Assembly (NCBI RefSeq): GCF_000422305.1
Contig: NZ_AULN01000014.1
Location: 372,001 to 436,000 of the forward strand
Reading direction: 5' to 3'
DNA length: 64,000 nucleotides
Source of the DNA: Luteimonas mephitis DSM 12574
GTDB taxonomy: Bacteria > Pseudomonadota > Gammaproteobacteria > Xanthomonadales > Xanthomonadaceae
In this document: positions 1-11,626 of the stretch, in pieces
Layout of the letters: each line of letters begins with the position of its first letter
Numbering within the stretch: the stretch's first letter is position 1
The notes under the pieces: generated by a model
What the model was told of the DNA's origin: nothing
The model's database searches: none
Seen by the model: the letters and a program-made list of their open reading frames with translations, nothing else
Translations under genes and position numbers: made by a program

Positions 1-56
1 TGCGGCCGACAAGCCGCGTATTCTGCCACGCGGCGGCCCGTAGCGCAAAATTTCCG

Positions 57-809
57 TTAACCGCCAGCCGGTGGGGTGGCCAGCTCGGCGGCCGGCAACC
101 GACCGAACCGGTCCGTCCACGGCCCCGGCGCGGCGGGCTGCCGGCACAGCTCGCCGATCGCGTCGACAAAGCGCTCGCGCGGCCAGGACCGGGCGCCCAG
201 CCGCAGCAGGTGGGCGTTCTCGACCTGGGCGTCGATCAGCGGCCAGCCCCACTGCCGCAGCCGCTGGGCGAGGGCGGCCAGCGCCACCTTCGAGCCGCCG
301 CTGGCGATCGAGAACATGCTTTCGCCGAAGAACATCCGGCCGATGGCGACGCCGTAGATGCCACCGACCAGGCGGCTATCGTCGAAGACCTCGACGCTGT
401 GGGCGTGGCCCAGGCGGTGCAGCGCGACGTACGCCGCGCGCATCTCCGGGGTGATCCACGTGCCGCGCTGTCCCGCGCGGGGAATCCCGGCGCAGGCGTC
501 GATGACGGCCTCGAAGGCGGTATCGGCGCAGGCCTGCCAGCGGCTGCCGCGCAGGCTGCGCCGGAACCGCGAGGACAGGTGCACGCCGTCGCTGCGGAAC
601 AGCATGCGCGGGTCGGGTGACCACCACAGGATCGGCTGGCCTTCCGAATACCAAGGGAAGATGCCGTGCCCGTAGGCGTCGAGCAGGCGCGTCGGCGACA
701 GGTCCCCGCCCGCCGCCAGCAGGCCGTCCGGCTCGCGCAGCGCATGCGACACCGGCGGGAACGGTGCGTGCGGATCGTCGCCCAGCCAGGCCGGCAGTTC
801 GATGCTCAT
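57..809 (-). CDS. aat: Leucyl/phenylalanyl-tRNA--protein transferase
   Basis: This enzyme transfers Leu or Phe from a charged tRNA to the N-terminus of proteins with an N-terminal Arg or Lys, marking them for ClpS/ClpAP degradation (N-end rule). The 250-aa product carries the family signature FPWYSEGQPILWWSPDPR near residue 40, followed by the core GTWITPEM and FGESMFS segments, and its length fits the family (about 230-250 aa). The ATG at 807-809 was chosen because the product from there begins like known Aat proteins; the open frame extends further upstream but that part has no family likeness. A palindromic repeat copy lies about 10 bp upstream of the start, so the leader is unusual. The next gene upstream, the acetyltransferase at 905-2029, is on the same strand and may be co-transcribed. 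Confidence 0.95.
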   Translation of the reverse strand: MSIELPAWLGDDPHAPFPPVSHALREPDGLLAAGGDLSPTRLLDAYGHGIFPWYSEGQPILWWSPDPRMLFRSDGVHLSSRFRRSLRGSRWQACADTAFEAVIDACAGIPRAGQRGTWITPEMRAAYVALHRLGHAHSVEVFDDSRLVGGIYGVAIGRMFFGESMFSIASGGSKVALAALAQRLRQWGWPLIDAQVENAHLLRLGARSWPRERFVDAIGELCRQPAAPGPWTDRFGRLPAAELATPPAGG

Positions 810-818
810 GCATGCATT

Positions 819-841
819 GTAGGAGCGGCCCATGGCCGCGA
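819..841. repeat. Solitary GTAGGAGCGGC palindromic repeat copy
   Basis: The 23-bp element starts GTAGGAGCGGCC and ends GGCCGCGA. It matches one arm of the paired repeats at 22090-22166 and 31288-31377. Here it stands alone, between the acetyltransferase gene and the aat start codon. Confidence 0.7.
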
Positions 842-904
842 TGCGCCTCGATGCTGCGGCGGCCTGGCGCGGCGGGCACGGAACGTCGCCGCCATCGGCC
901 ACCC

Positions 905-2029
905 CTACGCTGTGCGGTAGGGCGAATGGCGCGCGAGGGCCGTCGCGTGGCGATCGATCTCGGCCGATTCCTCCTCGCACCAGTTCCGCAGGGCGCTGGC
1001 GAATGCCGGATCGGCAATCCAGTGCCGGCTGCGCACCGGGGTCGGCAGGAAGCCGCGCGCGATCTTGTGCACGCCCTGGGCGCCGGGTTCGAACGCGGTG
1101 AGCCCCTCGCGCAGGCAGTATTCGATGCCCTGGTAGTAACAGGTCTCGAAGTGCAAACCCGGCACCTGCCGGAACGCGCCCCAGTAGCGGCCGTACAGGG
1201 TGTCGCCGCCGCGCAGGCACAGCGCGCCGGCGATGGTTTCACCCTGCTGGTCGGCGAGGAACAGCACCAGGCTGCGCGGCATCGCTGCCGCCAGGTGGCG
1301 GACGAACCCGAGGGTCAGCGCGGGGTGGTTGCCGTACTCGGCAAACGTCTGCAGGTAAAGCGCGTGGATGCCCTCGAGGTCGGCGCCTGTCGCCTCGTCT
1401 CCGTGCACGACGCGGAACGTCACCCCGGCGCGCGCCACCCGCGCCCGCTCCTGGCGGATGTTCTTGCGGTGCTTGTGGTCCATCGCCGCGAGGAAAGCGT
1501 CGAAGTCGCGCCAGCCGTCGCGGTTGTGCCAGTGGTACTGCAGGTCGGCCCGCCGCAGCCATTCCGGGCCGAACGCCGCATCCTCCGTTTCGGCGTGGAA
1601 ATTGACGTGCGCCGAAGACAGCCCGGCGTCGCGCGCCGTCGCCACCATCGCGTCGACCAGCCGCCTGCGGCTGGCGTCGTCGCGCGCCAGCAGGCGCGGG
1701 CCGGTCACCGGCGAGTAGGGCACCGCGCACAGCAGCTTGGGGAAGTAGTTCTGCCCGTAGCGCGCATAGGCATGCGCCCAGGCATGGTCGAACACGAATT
1801 CGCCGTGCGAGTTGTCCTTGAGATAGGTCGGGGCGGCCGCGACGAGGTCATCACCTTCCCACAGCGTCAGGTGGCGGGGCGTCCAGCCCCACTGTTCGCG
1901 CAGGCAGCCGTGGCGCTCCATGCCGGCGAGGAAGGCGTGGGCGATGAAGGGATTGCGGCCATCGTGGAGCGCATCCCACTGCTCGGCGGGAATCTGCGCA
2001 AGCGAATCCAGGATGCGTGTGGTTGGCAT
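905..2029 (-). CDS. FemAB-like GNAT-fold acyltransferase (COG3146 family)
   Basis: The product is 374 aa and resembles the widespread COG3146 / FemAB_like (PF04339) proteins, annotated as GNAT-family or 'peptidogalycan biosynthesis' proteins. Recognisable parts are the N-terminal NPFIAHAFLAGME region, the HWHNRDGW and DHKHRKNIRQER stretch, and the C-terminal YYQGIEYC ... GAQGVHKIARGF segment. The ATG at 2027-2029 fits the family start (MPTTRILDS); longer in-frame starts add low-complexity residues. No experimentally defined substrate is known to me for the family. It sits between trxB and aat on the same strand. Confidence 0.85.
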   Translation of the reverse strand: MPTTRILDSLAQIPAEQWDALHDGRNPFIAHAFLAGMERHGCLREQWGWTPRHLTLWEGDDLVAAAPTYLKDNSHGEFVFDHAWAHAYARYGQNYFPKLLCAVPYSPVTGPRLLARDDASRRRLVDAMVATARDAGLSSAHVNFHAETEDAAFGPEWLRRADLQYHWHNRDGWRDFDAFLAAMDHKHRKNIRQERARVARAGVTFRVVHGDEATGADLEGIHALYLQTFAEYGNHPALTLGFVRHLAAAMPRSLVLFLADQQGETIAGALCLRGGDTLYGRYWGAFRQVPGLHFETCYYQGIEYCLREGLTAFEPGAQGVHKIARGFLPTPVRSRHWIADPAFASALRNWCEEESAEIDRHATALARHSPYRTA

Positions 2030-2216
2030 GGGAGCGTGGGGCAGGAGTTCGCTGGTGGCCGACTGGGCTATGCAGATGCGGGACCAGCTACTGCGCTCCA
2101 TGCAATCGCCGCCATGCATGGCGCGGCAGCCGAGGCTTCGGAACGTCCGGCCCGGCCATCCATGGCCGGGCGCTCGCGACCGCAGCAGATGCCGACAGGG
2201 CATCTGCTCAGCGCGG

Positions 2217-3266
<1,050 letters not shown>

Positions 3267-3417
3267 TTATCAAGGTGTGCCAGCAGACCTCAGCGTGTCG
3301 CGATGTGCTGCATTGCCCCGCGCTATGACGAATGCGGAGCCTGCATGCCAGCGTGCGGGGGTTCACCACGTCGGATCCGCCGGCGCGATGCCGGCGGCCT
3401 CCATCCGGAGAACAACG

Positions 3418-4488
3418 ATGCGTATCGGCGTACCCAGGGAAACCAAGACCCTTGAAGGCCGCGTTGCGCTGGTGCCTGCCGCGGCAGGTGATCTGGTCAA
3501 GCATGGCCATGAGCTCTGGCTGGAGAAGGACGCCGGCGTGAAGTCCGGCTTCGGCGACGACGATTACGCCGCGGTGGGCGTCAACATCGCGCCCGATGCC
3601 GCGGCGCTGTACGAAAAGGGCGAACTGATCGTCAAGGTCAAGGAACCGATCGCCGGAGACCTGCCGCACCTGCGCAAGGACCACCTGCTGTTCTGTTACC
3701 TGCACCTGGCCGCCGAGCCGACGCTGACGAAGCAGCTGCTCGGCATCGGCCTGACCGGCATCGCGTTCGAGACCGTCGAACTGCCCAACGGCGACCTGCC
3801 GCTGCTGGCGCCGATGTCGGTGATCGCCGGCAAGATCGGTGTCCAGGTCGGCATCCACCTGCTGCACCAGCCGATGGGAGGCAAGGGCAAGCTGCTCGGT
3901 GGCCTGCCGTCGACCGAGCGGGGCAAGGTCGTGGTGTTCGGCGCGGGCCGGGCCGGCGGCACGGCGGCCGGGCTGGCCGCCGCGGCAGGCGCCAACGTGA
4001 CCGTGTTCGAGATGCGCCAGGACCGCATGGACGAGATGATGCGCCTGGGCAACAACGTCACCGCGCTGTACCCGTACCACGACGTCGTCGCGCGCGAGGT
4101 CGCCTCGGCCGACCTGGTGATCGGCGCGGTGCTGGTCACCGGTGCCCGGGCGCCGCACGTGCTGACCCGCGAGATGCTCCAGGGCATGGAGGACGGCAGC
4201 GCGGTGGTCGACATCGCCATCGACCAGGGCGGCTGCTTCGAGACTTCGCGCCCGACCACCTGGAAGGAACCGACCTACGTGGAGGAGGGCGTCACCCACT
4301 TCTGCGTGACCAACATGCCCGGCGCCGTGCCGCAGACTTCGTCGCAGGCGATCTGCGCAGCGATCCTGCCCTGGGTCAGCAAGCTGGCGTCCGGTGGCGA
4401 CTGGCGCGGCAGCCAGGCGCTGGCGCGCGGCATCAACGTCGAGGGCGGCAAGCTGGTGCATCCGGCGCTCAAGGGGATGGCGCTCTAG
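3418..4488 (+). CDS. ald: Alanine dehydrogenase
   Basis: It catalyses the NAD-dependent oxidative deamination of L-alanine to pyruvate and ammonia. The 356-aa product starts MRIGVPRETK, contains the substrate-binding Arg in GRVAL, the Lys in VKVKEP and the His in CYLHLA, and has the Rossmann motif GAGRAGGTAA. The ATG at 3418-3420 with GGAG upstream gives the canonical N-terminus; the upstream in-frame extension is ignored. It is slightly shorter than the usual 370 aa but nothing essential appears missing. It is transcribed toward ftsK and divergent from trxB. Confidence 0.96.
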   Translation: MRIGVPRETKTLEGRVALVPAAAGDLVKHGHELWLEKDAGVKSGFGDDDYAAVGVNIAPDAAALYEKGELIVKVKEPIAGDLPHLRKDHLLFCYLHLAAEPTLTKQLLGIGLTGIAFETVELPNGDLPLLAPMSVIAGKIGVQVGIHLLHQPMGGKGKLLGGLPSTERGKVVVFGAGRAGGTAAGLAAAAGANVTVFEMRQDRMDEMMRLGNNVTALYPYHDVVAREVASADLVIGAVLVTGARAPHVLTREMLQGMEDGSAVVDIAIDQGGCFETSRPTTWKEPTYVEEGVTHFCVTNMPGAVPQTSSQAICAAILPWVSKLASGGDWRGSQALARGINVEGGKLVHPALKGMAL

Positions 4489-4630
4489 GCCTCGCCGCGC
4501 CGTCGCCGCGGATCAGGCGGCCGGCAGTTCGGGAAATTGCCGGGAGCCGAAACCGGGATCGTGATCGCAATCAGGCAATAATTGCGTAGAATCATCCGAT
4601 TGCAGGGTCTTCTTAAGGTCTGACCACACG

Positions 4631-6985
<2,355 letters not shown>

Positions 6986-7100
6986 TCGCCGGCCGCATCC
7001 CGCCGCGCGGACGCCATTTCCCCTCGCCGCACACGCTTGTTCATGCGTATTCAGCAACGCGGCGGCACACTCGCCGACAGTCAAATCCGGAACCCACGCC

Positions 7101-7721
7101 ATGCGCGCCATCCGATACTTCGCATTGCTTTGCCTGCTGTTGCCTGTCGCCGCCTTTGCCGGCGCGCGCGACGACCTCAATGCGTTCACCCATGGCCTGA
7201 AGGGCCTGGAAGGGCAGTTCACGCAGACCGTCTTCGATGCCAACGGCAAGCTGAAGGAACGCTCCAGCGGCAGCCTCGCGCTGTCGGCGCCGCGGCTGTT
7301 CCGCTGGGAGTACGCCAAGCCGTACGAACAGCTGGTCATTGCCGACGGCAGCAAAGTCTGGGTCTACGATCCCGACCTGGCCCAGGTCACCGTGCGTGCG
7401 CAGGGCGCCGAGGAGCAGAACTCGCCGCTGGCCACGCTGATCGACCCGGCGCGCCTGGACCGCGACTTCAACGTCGTCGAGGGCGGCGCGCAGGACGGGC
7501 TCGATTGGCTGGAGCTGACTCCGAAGCAGGACGAGGACGCCAGCTTCCAGCGCGCAAGGCTCGGCTTCGACGCAAACGGCCTTGCGAAGATGGAAGTGGT
7601 GGACATGCTCGGCCAGCGCACCGAGATCGGCTTCAGCGGCTGGAAGAAGAATCCTGCCTTCGCCAGGGACACCTTCCGCTACACCCCGGGCAAGGGCGTG
7701 GACGTGGTCGACGCCGGCTGA
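7101..7721 (+). CDS. lolA: Outer-membrane lipoprotein carrier protein LolA
   Basis: This periplasmic chaperone receives lipoproteins from LolCDE and hands them to LolB. The 206-aa product has a Sec signal peptide (residues 1-20, ending AAFA) and the family features LEGQFTQTVFD, RPRLFRWEY-type core (here APRLFRWEY) and WVYDPDLAQVT. Length matches LolA (about 200-210 aa). It follows ftsK in the same direction, as in many gammaproteobacteria, and is followed by a strong intrinsic terminator. Confidence 0.96.
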   Translation: MRAIRYFALLCLLLPVAAFAGARDDLNAFTHGLKGLEGQFTQTVFDANGKLKERSSGSLALSAPRLFRWEYAKPYEQLVIADGSKVWVYDPDLAQVTVRAQGAEEQNSPLATLIDPARLDRDFNVVEGGAQDGLDWLELTPKQDEDASFQRARLGFDANGLAKMEVVDMLGQRTEIGFSGWKKNPAFARDTFRYTPGKGVDVVDAG

Positions 7722-7740
7722 CTGAATGAACGGCGCGACG

Positions 7741-7770
7741 GACGGCCGCTTCTCGCGGCCGTCTTCGTTT
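7741..7770 (+). terminator. Rho-independent terminator after lolA
   Basis: A 9-bp perfect stem GACGGCCGC / GCGGCCGTC (7741-7749 and 7755-7763) with a TTCTC loop is followed by TTCGTTT. It lies 20 bp after the lolA stop codon. Confidence 0.85.
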
Positions 7771-7821
7771 GCAAAGGGGTAGCCGGCGTCATGACGACAT
7801 GCCGGCAGCCACGGGAACGCC

Positions 7822-8508
7822 ATGCGCCGCCTGCCCCTGTTGCTGGTCCTGCTGCTGAGCCCGGGCATGTTGCCGGCTGCAACGGTGCCGGCGAAACCCG
7901 CCATCACGGCCGCCGCTCCGGCGGCAACCGCCGTAGGCGGCACCGAGGCCATCAATGGCACCGTGGCCGGCGTACTGATCGCGGCGCTGGGCGAACAGTT
8001 CGGTGGCCGCCCGGTGTCGATCATGCTCGACAGGGTCGACGTCCAGCCGGCCAGCATCCGCGACCGCAGCGTCACCGGCGAAGGCCGGGCGCGGATCGAG
8101 GGCGACGAGGACTGGATCGGGTTCCGTTTCAGCACCGTCTACGACACCACTTTCAACAGCGCCGCCTACCCGGACATCACCTTGGGCGGCGTCACCAGCG
8201 ACGAGCGCGACGTCCCCAACGACACCGCGCTGGTGCGTGAACTCGACGACCGCGTGGTCGAGGGCTTGGGCAAGGAGTTCGCCAACCAGGCGGTGCGGCT
8301 GCAGCTCGACCGCATCACCACCGTCGAAGCCGGCAGCCGCTACCTGCGGATCAACGCCAGCGGCATCGCCGATTTCGGCGCCGGCGGCACGTCGCCGGCG
8401 CAGATCGAGGCCCTGTACGATCGCCGTGGCAAGACCTGGCTGCGGGTCAACTACGAGCTCGGCCCGGGTGCCGGCATGCAGCAGCTGGGCGCGCTCGCCG
8501 GCGGCTGA
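7822..8508 (+). CDS. Secreted protein of unknown function
   Basis: The 228-aa product has a signal peptide (residues 1-20, MRRLPLLLVLLLSPG, cleavage after PAA) and no transmembrane segment beyond it. The mature part is Ala/Gly/Asp-rich, with two similar stretches of the type VSIMLDRVDV and VRLQLDRITTVEAG that hint at an internal duplication of a beta-rich unit. I do not recognise a named family. It stands alone between the lolA terminator and a palindromic repeat pair, so the context gives no functional clue. Export to the periplasm is inferred from the signal peptide only. Confidence 0.75.
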   Translation: MRRLPLLLVLLLSPGMLPAATVPAKPAITAAAPAATAVGGTEAINGTVAGVLIAALGEQFGGRPVSIMLDRVDVQPASIRDRSVTGEGRARIEGDEDWIGFRFSTVYDTTFNSAAYPDITLGGVTSDERDVPNDTALVRELDDRVVEGLGKEFANQAVRLQLDRITTVEAGSRYLRINASGIADFGAGGTSPAQIEALYDRRGKTWLRVNYELGPGAGMQQLGALAGG

Positions 8509-8539
8509 GGCCCGTGCGGGGCTTGCAGGAGCGGCTCTT

Positions 8540-8617
8540 GCAGGAGCGGCGGAAGCCGCGGGCTTTTCCACGTAGCGGGGCAACCATCCGGAAGCTTGCG
8601 GCTTCCGCCGCTCCTGC
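8540..8617. repeat. Paired inverted palindromic repeat (REP-like)
   Basis: Two perfect 20-bp arms (8540-8559, GCAGGAGCGGCGGAAGCCGC; and its reverse complement at 8598-8617) enclose 38 bp. A partial extra copy, GCAGGAGCGGC, precedes it at about 8525. It belongs to the same repeat family as 819-841, 22090-22166 and 31288-31377, and lies between the secreted-protein gene and rarA, where it could also act as a terminator. Confidence 0.85.
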
Positions 8618-8719
8618 AGTGCAAGCACCACGCGCAAGGTGCCTTTCGAGCCACCGGCTGCCGCCGCCGCGACGCCGAATTGCTATCGTGTTGCGATCCT
8701 CCCGCACCGTCGCACTCCC

Positions 8720-10153
8720 TTGGCCCGCAAGACCGCCCGAACCGAATCCAGGCAAGACCTGCTGCACGTCGAACGCGACGAACTGCGCCCGCTCGCCGAA
8801 CGCATGCGCCCGCGCACGATCGACGAGATGGTCGGACAGCGCCGGCTGCTTGCGCCCGGCACGGCGCTGCGACGTTCGATCGAATCGGGCCGCGTGCACT
8901 CGATGGTGCTGTGGGGCCCGCCGGGCTGCGGCAAGACCACGCTGGCACTGCTGCTGGCGAAGTACGCCGACGCCGAGTTCAAGGCGATCTCCGCGGTGCT
9001 GTCCGGCCTGCCCGAAGTGCGGCAGGTGCTGGCCGAAGCCGCGCAGCGCTTCGCCGATGGCCGGCGCACGGTGCTGTTCGTCGACGAGGTGCACCGGTTC
9101 AACAAGACGCAGCAGGATGCCTTCCTGCCGCACATCGAGCGCGGCACCATCGTGTTCGTCGGCGCGACCACCGAGAACCCCTCGTTCGAACTGAACTCCG
9201 CGCTGCTCTCGCGCTGCCGCGTGCACGTGATGGAAGCCGTGTCGCCAGCCGACATCCTCGCCGCGCTGCGCAGTGCGCTGGACGACTCCGAACGCGGCCT
9301 CGGCGGACGCGGCCTGTCCATCGGCGACGACCAGTTGCGACTGGTGGCAACCGCCGCGGACGGCGACGTTCGCCGCGGCCTGACCTTGCTGGAGATCGCC
9401 GCCGAACTCGCCGGCGAAGCCGATGACGCGCCGGACACGTCCTTGGAAGGCACTTCCGTGGAGGGCGCGGCCACGGAGGGCGCCGAAGGGCAGGGCGGCA
9501 CCGTCACCGACGCCATCCTCGAGCAGGTGCTCGCCGACCGCACCCGCCGTTTCGACAAGGGCGGCGAGCAGTTCTACGACCAGATCTCCGCGCTGCACAA
9601 GTCGGTGCGCAGCTCCAACCCCGATGCCGCGCTGTACTGGTTCGCGCGCATGCTCGACGGCGGCTGCGACCCGGGCTATCTCGCCCGGCGCCTGACACGG
9701 ATGGCAGTCGAGGACATCGGCCTGGCCGACCCGCGTGCGCAGGCGATGGCGATCGAGGCCTGGGACACCCATGACCGGCTCGGCAGCCCCGAGGGCGACC
9801 TCGCGCTGGCGCAGCTGGTGATCTACCTGGCCAGCACCGCCAAGTCGAACGCCGGCTACCTCGCATTCGGCGCGGCGCAGCGCGACGTGCGCGAACACGG
9901 CACGGCGGACGTCCCGCTGCACCTGCGCAACGCGCCCACGAAGCTGATGAAGCAGCTCGGCTACTCGAAGGGCTACCAGTACGACCACGACGCCGAGGGC
10001 GGGGTGGCGCTGGGGCAGACCGGCTTCCCGGATGCGATGGGCGAGCGGGTGTACTATCAGCCGGTCGAGCGCGGACTGGAGATCAAGCTCAAGGAAAAAC
10101 TCGACCGGCTGCGCGCGCAGCGTGCTCGCGCACAGGGCGAGGGCAGCGCATGA
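8720..10153 (+). CDS. rarA: Replication-associated recombination protein RarA (MgsA)
   Basis: This AAA+ ATPase acts at stalled replication forks and is related to clamp-loader subunits and RuvB. The product is 477 aa from a TTG start. Walker A GPPGCGKTT is near residue 66, Walker B FVDEVHRFN near 120, the sensor region GATTENPSFELN follows, and the C-terminal RarA domain ends with the tract PDAMGERVYYQPVERG. The open frame reaches back to a GTG at 8639, but the extra 27 residues look non-coding. TTG at 8720 gives a start (ARKTARTESRQDLL) like that I recall in xanthomonads. The exact start is uncertain. Confidence 0.94.
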   Translation: MARKTARTESRQDLLHVERDELRPLAERMRPRTIDEMVGQRRLLAPGTALRRSIESGRVHSMVLWGPPGCGKTTLALLLAKYADAEFKAISAVLSGLPEVRQVLAEAAQRFADGRRTVLFVDEVHRFNKTQQDAFLPHIERGTIVFVGATTENPSFELNSALLSRCRVHVMEAVSPADILAALRSALDDSERGLGGRGLSIGDDQLRLVATAADGDVRRGLTLLEIAAELAGEADDAPDTSLEGTSVEGAATEGAEGQGGTVTDAILEQVLADRTRRFDKGGEQFYDQISALHKSVRSSNPDAALYWFARMLDGGCDPGYLARRLTRMAVEDIGLADPRAQAMAIEAWDTHDRLGSPEGDLALAQLVIYLASTAKSNAGYLAFGAAQRDVREHGTADVPLHLRNAPTKLMKQLGYSKGYQYDHDAEGGVALGQTGFPDAMGERVYYQPVERGLEIKLKEKLDRLRAQRARAQGEGSA

Positions 10154-10162
10154 TCCGCCGCT

Positions 10163-10219
10163 CGGGAGATGGCATCCTCCCCGAACCGCCGCGCACTCCG
10201 CGGCTGATGATGCCTACCG
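10163..10219 (+). promoter_or_regulatory. Fluoride riboswitch aptamer (crcB motif)
   Basis: The stretch has the conserved elements of the crcB RNA motif in order: GGGAGATGGCATCCTCC (first stem-loop with the conserved GATGGC), then AACCGCC, then GGCTGATGATGCCTAC. This closely follows the known aptamer pattern. It lies between rarA and crcB, the fluoride channel gene that such riboswitches control, about 65 nt upstream of the crcB start. Confidence 0.93.
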
Positions 10220-10248
10220 GATCCCCCGCGGGACGGTAGGCCGTATCT

Positions 10249-10282
10249 TCGTCCTCCTGCCCGCGCCAACCGCAGGAGACGA
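10249..10282 (+). promoter_or_regulatory. Hairpin masking the crcB ribosome binding site
   Basis: TCGTCCTCCTGC (10249-10260) can pair with GCAGGAGACGA (10272-10282) with one bulged C. The 3' arm contains the crcB Shine-Dalgarno AGGAG, and the hairpin ends a few nt before the ATG. Upstream, CTACCG (10214-10219) and CGGTAG (10234-10239) form another stem that would compete with the 3' end of the fluoride aptamer. Together they look like a translational expression platform; this is inferred from complementarity. Confidence 0.65.
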
Positions 10283-10285
10283 CAC

Positions 10286-10675
10286 ATGTTCCATTCCTTG
10301 CTGGCCATCGGCGGCGGCGCCGCGCTCGGCGCCTGGCTGCGCTGGGGCCTCGGGCTCTGGCTCAACCCGCATCACGCAACGCTCCCGCTCGGCACGCTGG
10401 CGGCCAACCTCGTCGGCGGCTACGGCATCGGCGTGGCGCTGGGCTGGTTCGCACATGCGCCGGGACTGTCGCCGGAATGGCGGCTGTTCGTGATCACCGG
10501 GCTGCTCGGCGGCCTGACCACGTTTTCCGCGTTTTCCGCCGAAACCGTGCAGATGCTGCTGCGCCAGCAGTACGCGTGGGCGGGCGCGACGGTGGCCGTG
10601 CACGTGCTCGGCTCGTTCTCGATGACGGTGCTGGGCCTGGCCTCGCTGCGGGCGCTGCGAGCAGTGGCCGCCTGA
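10286..10675 (+). CDS. crcB: Fluoride ion channel CrcB/Fluc
   Basis: This small dual-topology inner-membrane protein forms a dimeric channel that exports fluoride. The 129-aa product has four hydrophobic segments and the diagnostic motifs GAWLRWGLG near residue 15, GTLAANLVG near 36 and the pore motif GGLTTFSAFSAE near residue 75. The start is fixed by GCAGGAG at 10272-10278, 7 nt upstream of the ATG. A fluoride riboswitch precedes it, which supports induction by fluoride. Confidence 0.97.
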   Translation: MFHSLLAIGGGAALGAWLRWGLGLWLNPHHATLPLGTLAANLVGGYGIGVALGWFAHAPGLSPEWRLFVITGLLGGLTTFSAFSAETVQMLLRQQYAWAGATVAVHVLGSFSMTVLGLASLRALRAVAA

Positions 10676-10760
10676 GCCCCGGCCGGGCCACGCCCTGGCC
10701 TCCGGCGGGGGGGCCCCTCGGCGCAGGGGCTCCTGGCCGCAGGCTGGTCTAGAATGGGCA

Positions 10761-11519
10761 ATGGCCGACCCGACGCCCATCGATCTCGCCAGCCTGCGCC
10801 GCAGCTGCGGCCACTGCTCGCTGCGGCAGCTGTGCCTGCCGGCGGGGATCGGCGCGAACGACCTGGCGCGGCTGGACGAAGTCGTGCACCGGCGGCGGCC
10901 GCTGCAGCGCGATGAGCGCCTGTTCCACCACGGCGACGCCATGACCTCGATCTACGTCGCGCGCAACGGTGCCTTCAAGACCGTCAGCCTCAGCGAGGCC
11001 GGCGACGAGCGCGTGATCGGCTTCCACCTGCCCGGCGAACTCATGGGACTCGACGCGCTGGCCGATGGCGAGCACCGCTGCGAGGCCGTTGCGCTCGACT
11101 CGGCCGAAGTATGCGAAGTGGCGGTGGACGAGCTGGCCGTCGTGGCCGCGCAGCTGCCGGGCCTGCAGCGGCAGCTGATGCGGGTGATCGGGCAGGGCAT
11201 CGCGCTGGACCGCGACCACGCCGAGATGCTCGCGCGGCGCCATGCCAACGAGCGCATCGCGCTGTTCCTGCACGGAATCGGCGAACGGCTCGCACATATC
11301 GGCCAGTCGTCGCTGCAGTTTCGCCTGGCGATGAGTCGCGAGGACATCGCCAGCTTTCTCGGGCTTGCGATCGAAACCGTCAGCCGCGGCTTCACCCGGC
11401 TGCAGGACGACGCCGTGATCGCGGTGTCCGGCCGCCGCATCGAAGTGCTCGACCCGGTCGAACTCTCGCGCCTGGCACACGGCGGCGCACCGCCGGAAGA
11501 ACAGCGCCGCCAGGCCTGA
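10761..11519 (+). CDS. fnr: FNR/ANR-type oxygen-sensing transcriptional regulator
   Basis: This Crp-family regulator senses oxygen through a [4Fe-4S] cluster and activates microaerobic genes. The 252-aa product carries the cluster cysteines C16, C19 and C25 (CGHCSLRQLC) plus C107 in HRCEA. The cyclic-nucleotide-like beta barrel follows, and the C-terminal helix-turn-helix MSREDIASFLGL ... IETVSRGF has the E-x-x-S-R pattern that reads TTGAT half-sites. It converges on the cbb3 oxidase cluster, whose first gene has a perfect FNR box at 20725-20738. No FNR box was seen upstream of this gene. Confidence 0.94.
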   Translation: MADPTPIDLASLRRSCGHCSLRQLCLPAGIGANDLARLDEVVHRRRPLQRDERLFHHGDAMTSIYVARNGAFKTVSLSEAGDERVIGFHLPGELMGLDALADGEHRCEAVALDSAEVCEVAVDELAVVAAQLPGLQRQLMRVIGQGIALDRDHAEMLARRHANERIALFLHGIGERLAHIGQSSLQFRLAMSREDIASFLGLAIETVSRGFTRLQDDAVIAVSGRRIEVLDPVELSRLAHGGAPPEEQRRQA

Positions 11520-11626
11520 GCCGGGGTCGGCGGCTCAGGCGTCGGTCGTCGCTCCCGCCGGGCCACCGCATTCGCGAGTCGAACCTCCCGCCTGCGCGCA
11601 ACCGGCTGCAGCCACCCGTGCCGTGC

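Noticed and set aside
4564..4592. Candidate sigma-70 promoter for ftsK (TAGAAT)
   Set aside because: The -35 match is weak and spacing is 16 bp, so I mention it under ftsK but do not list it as a feature.
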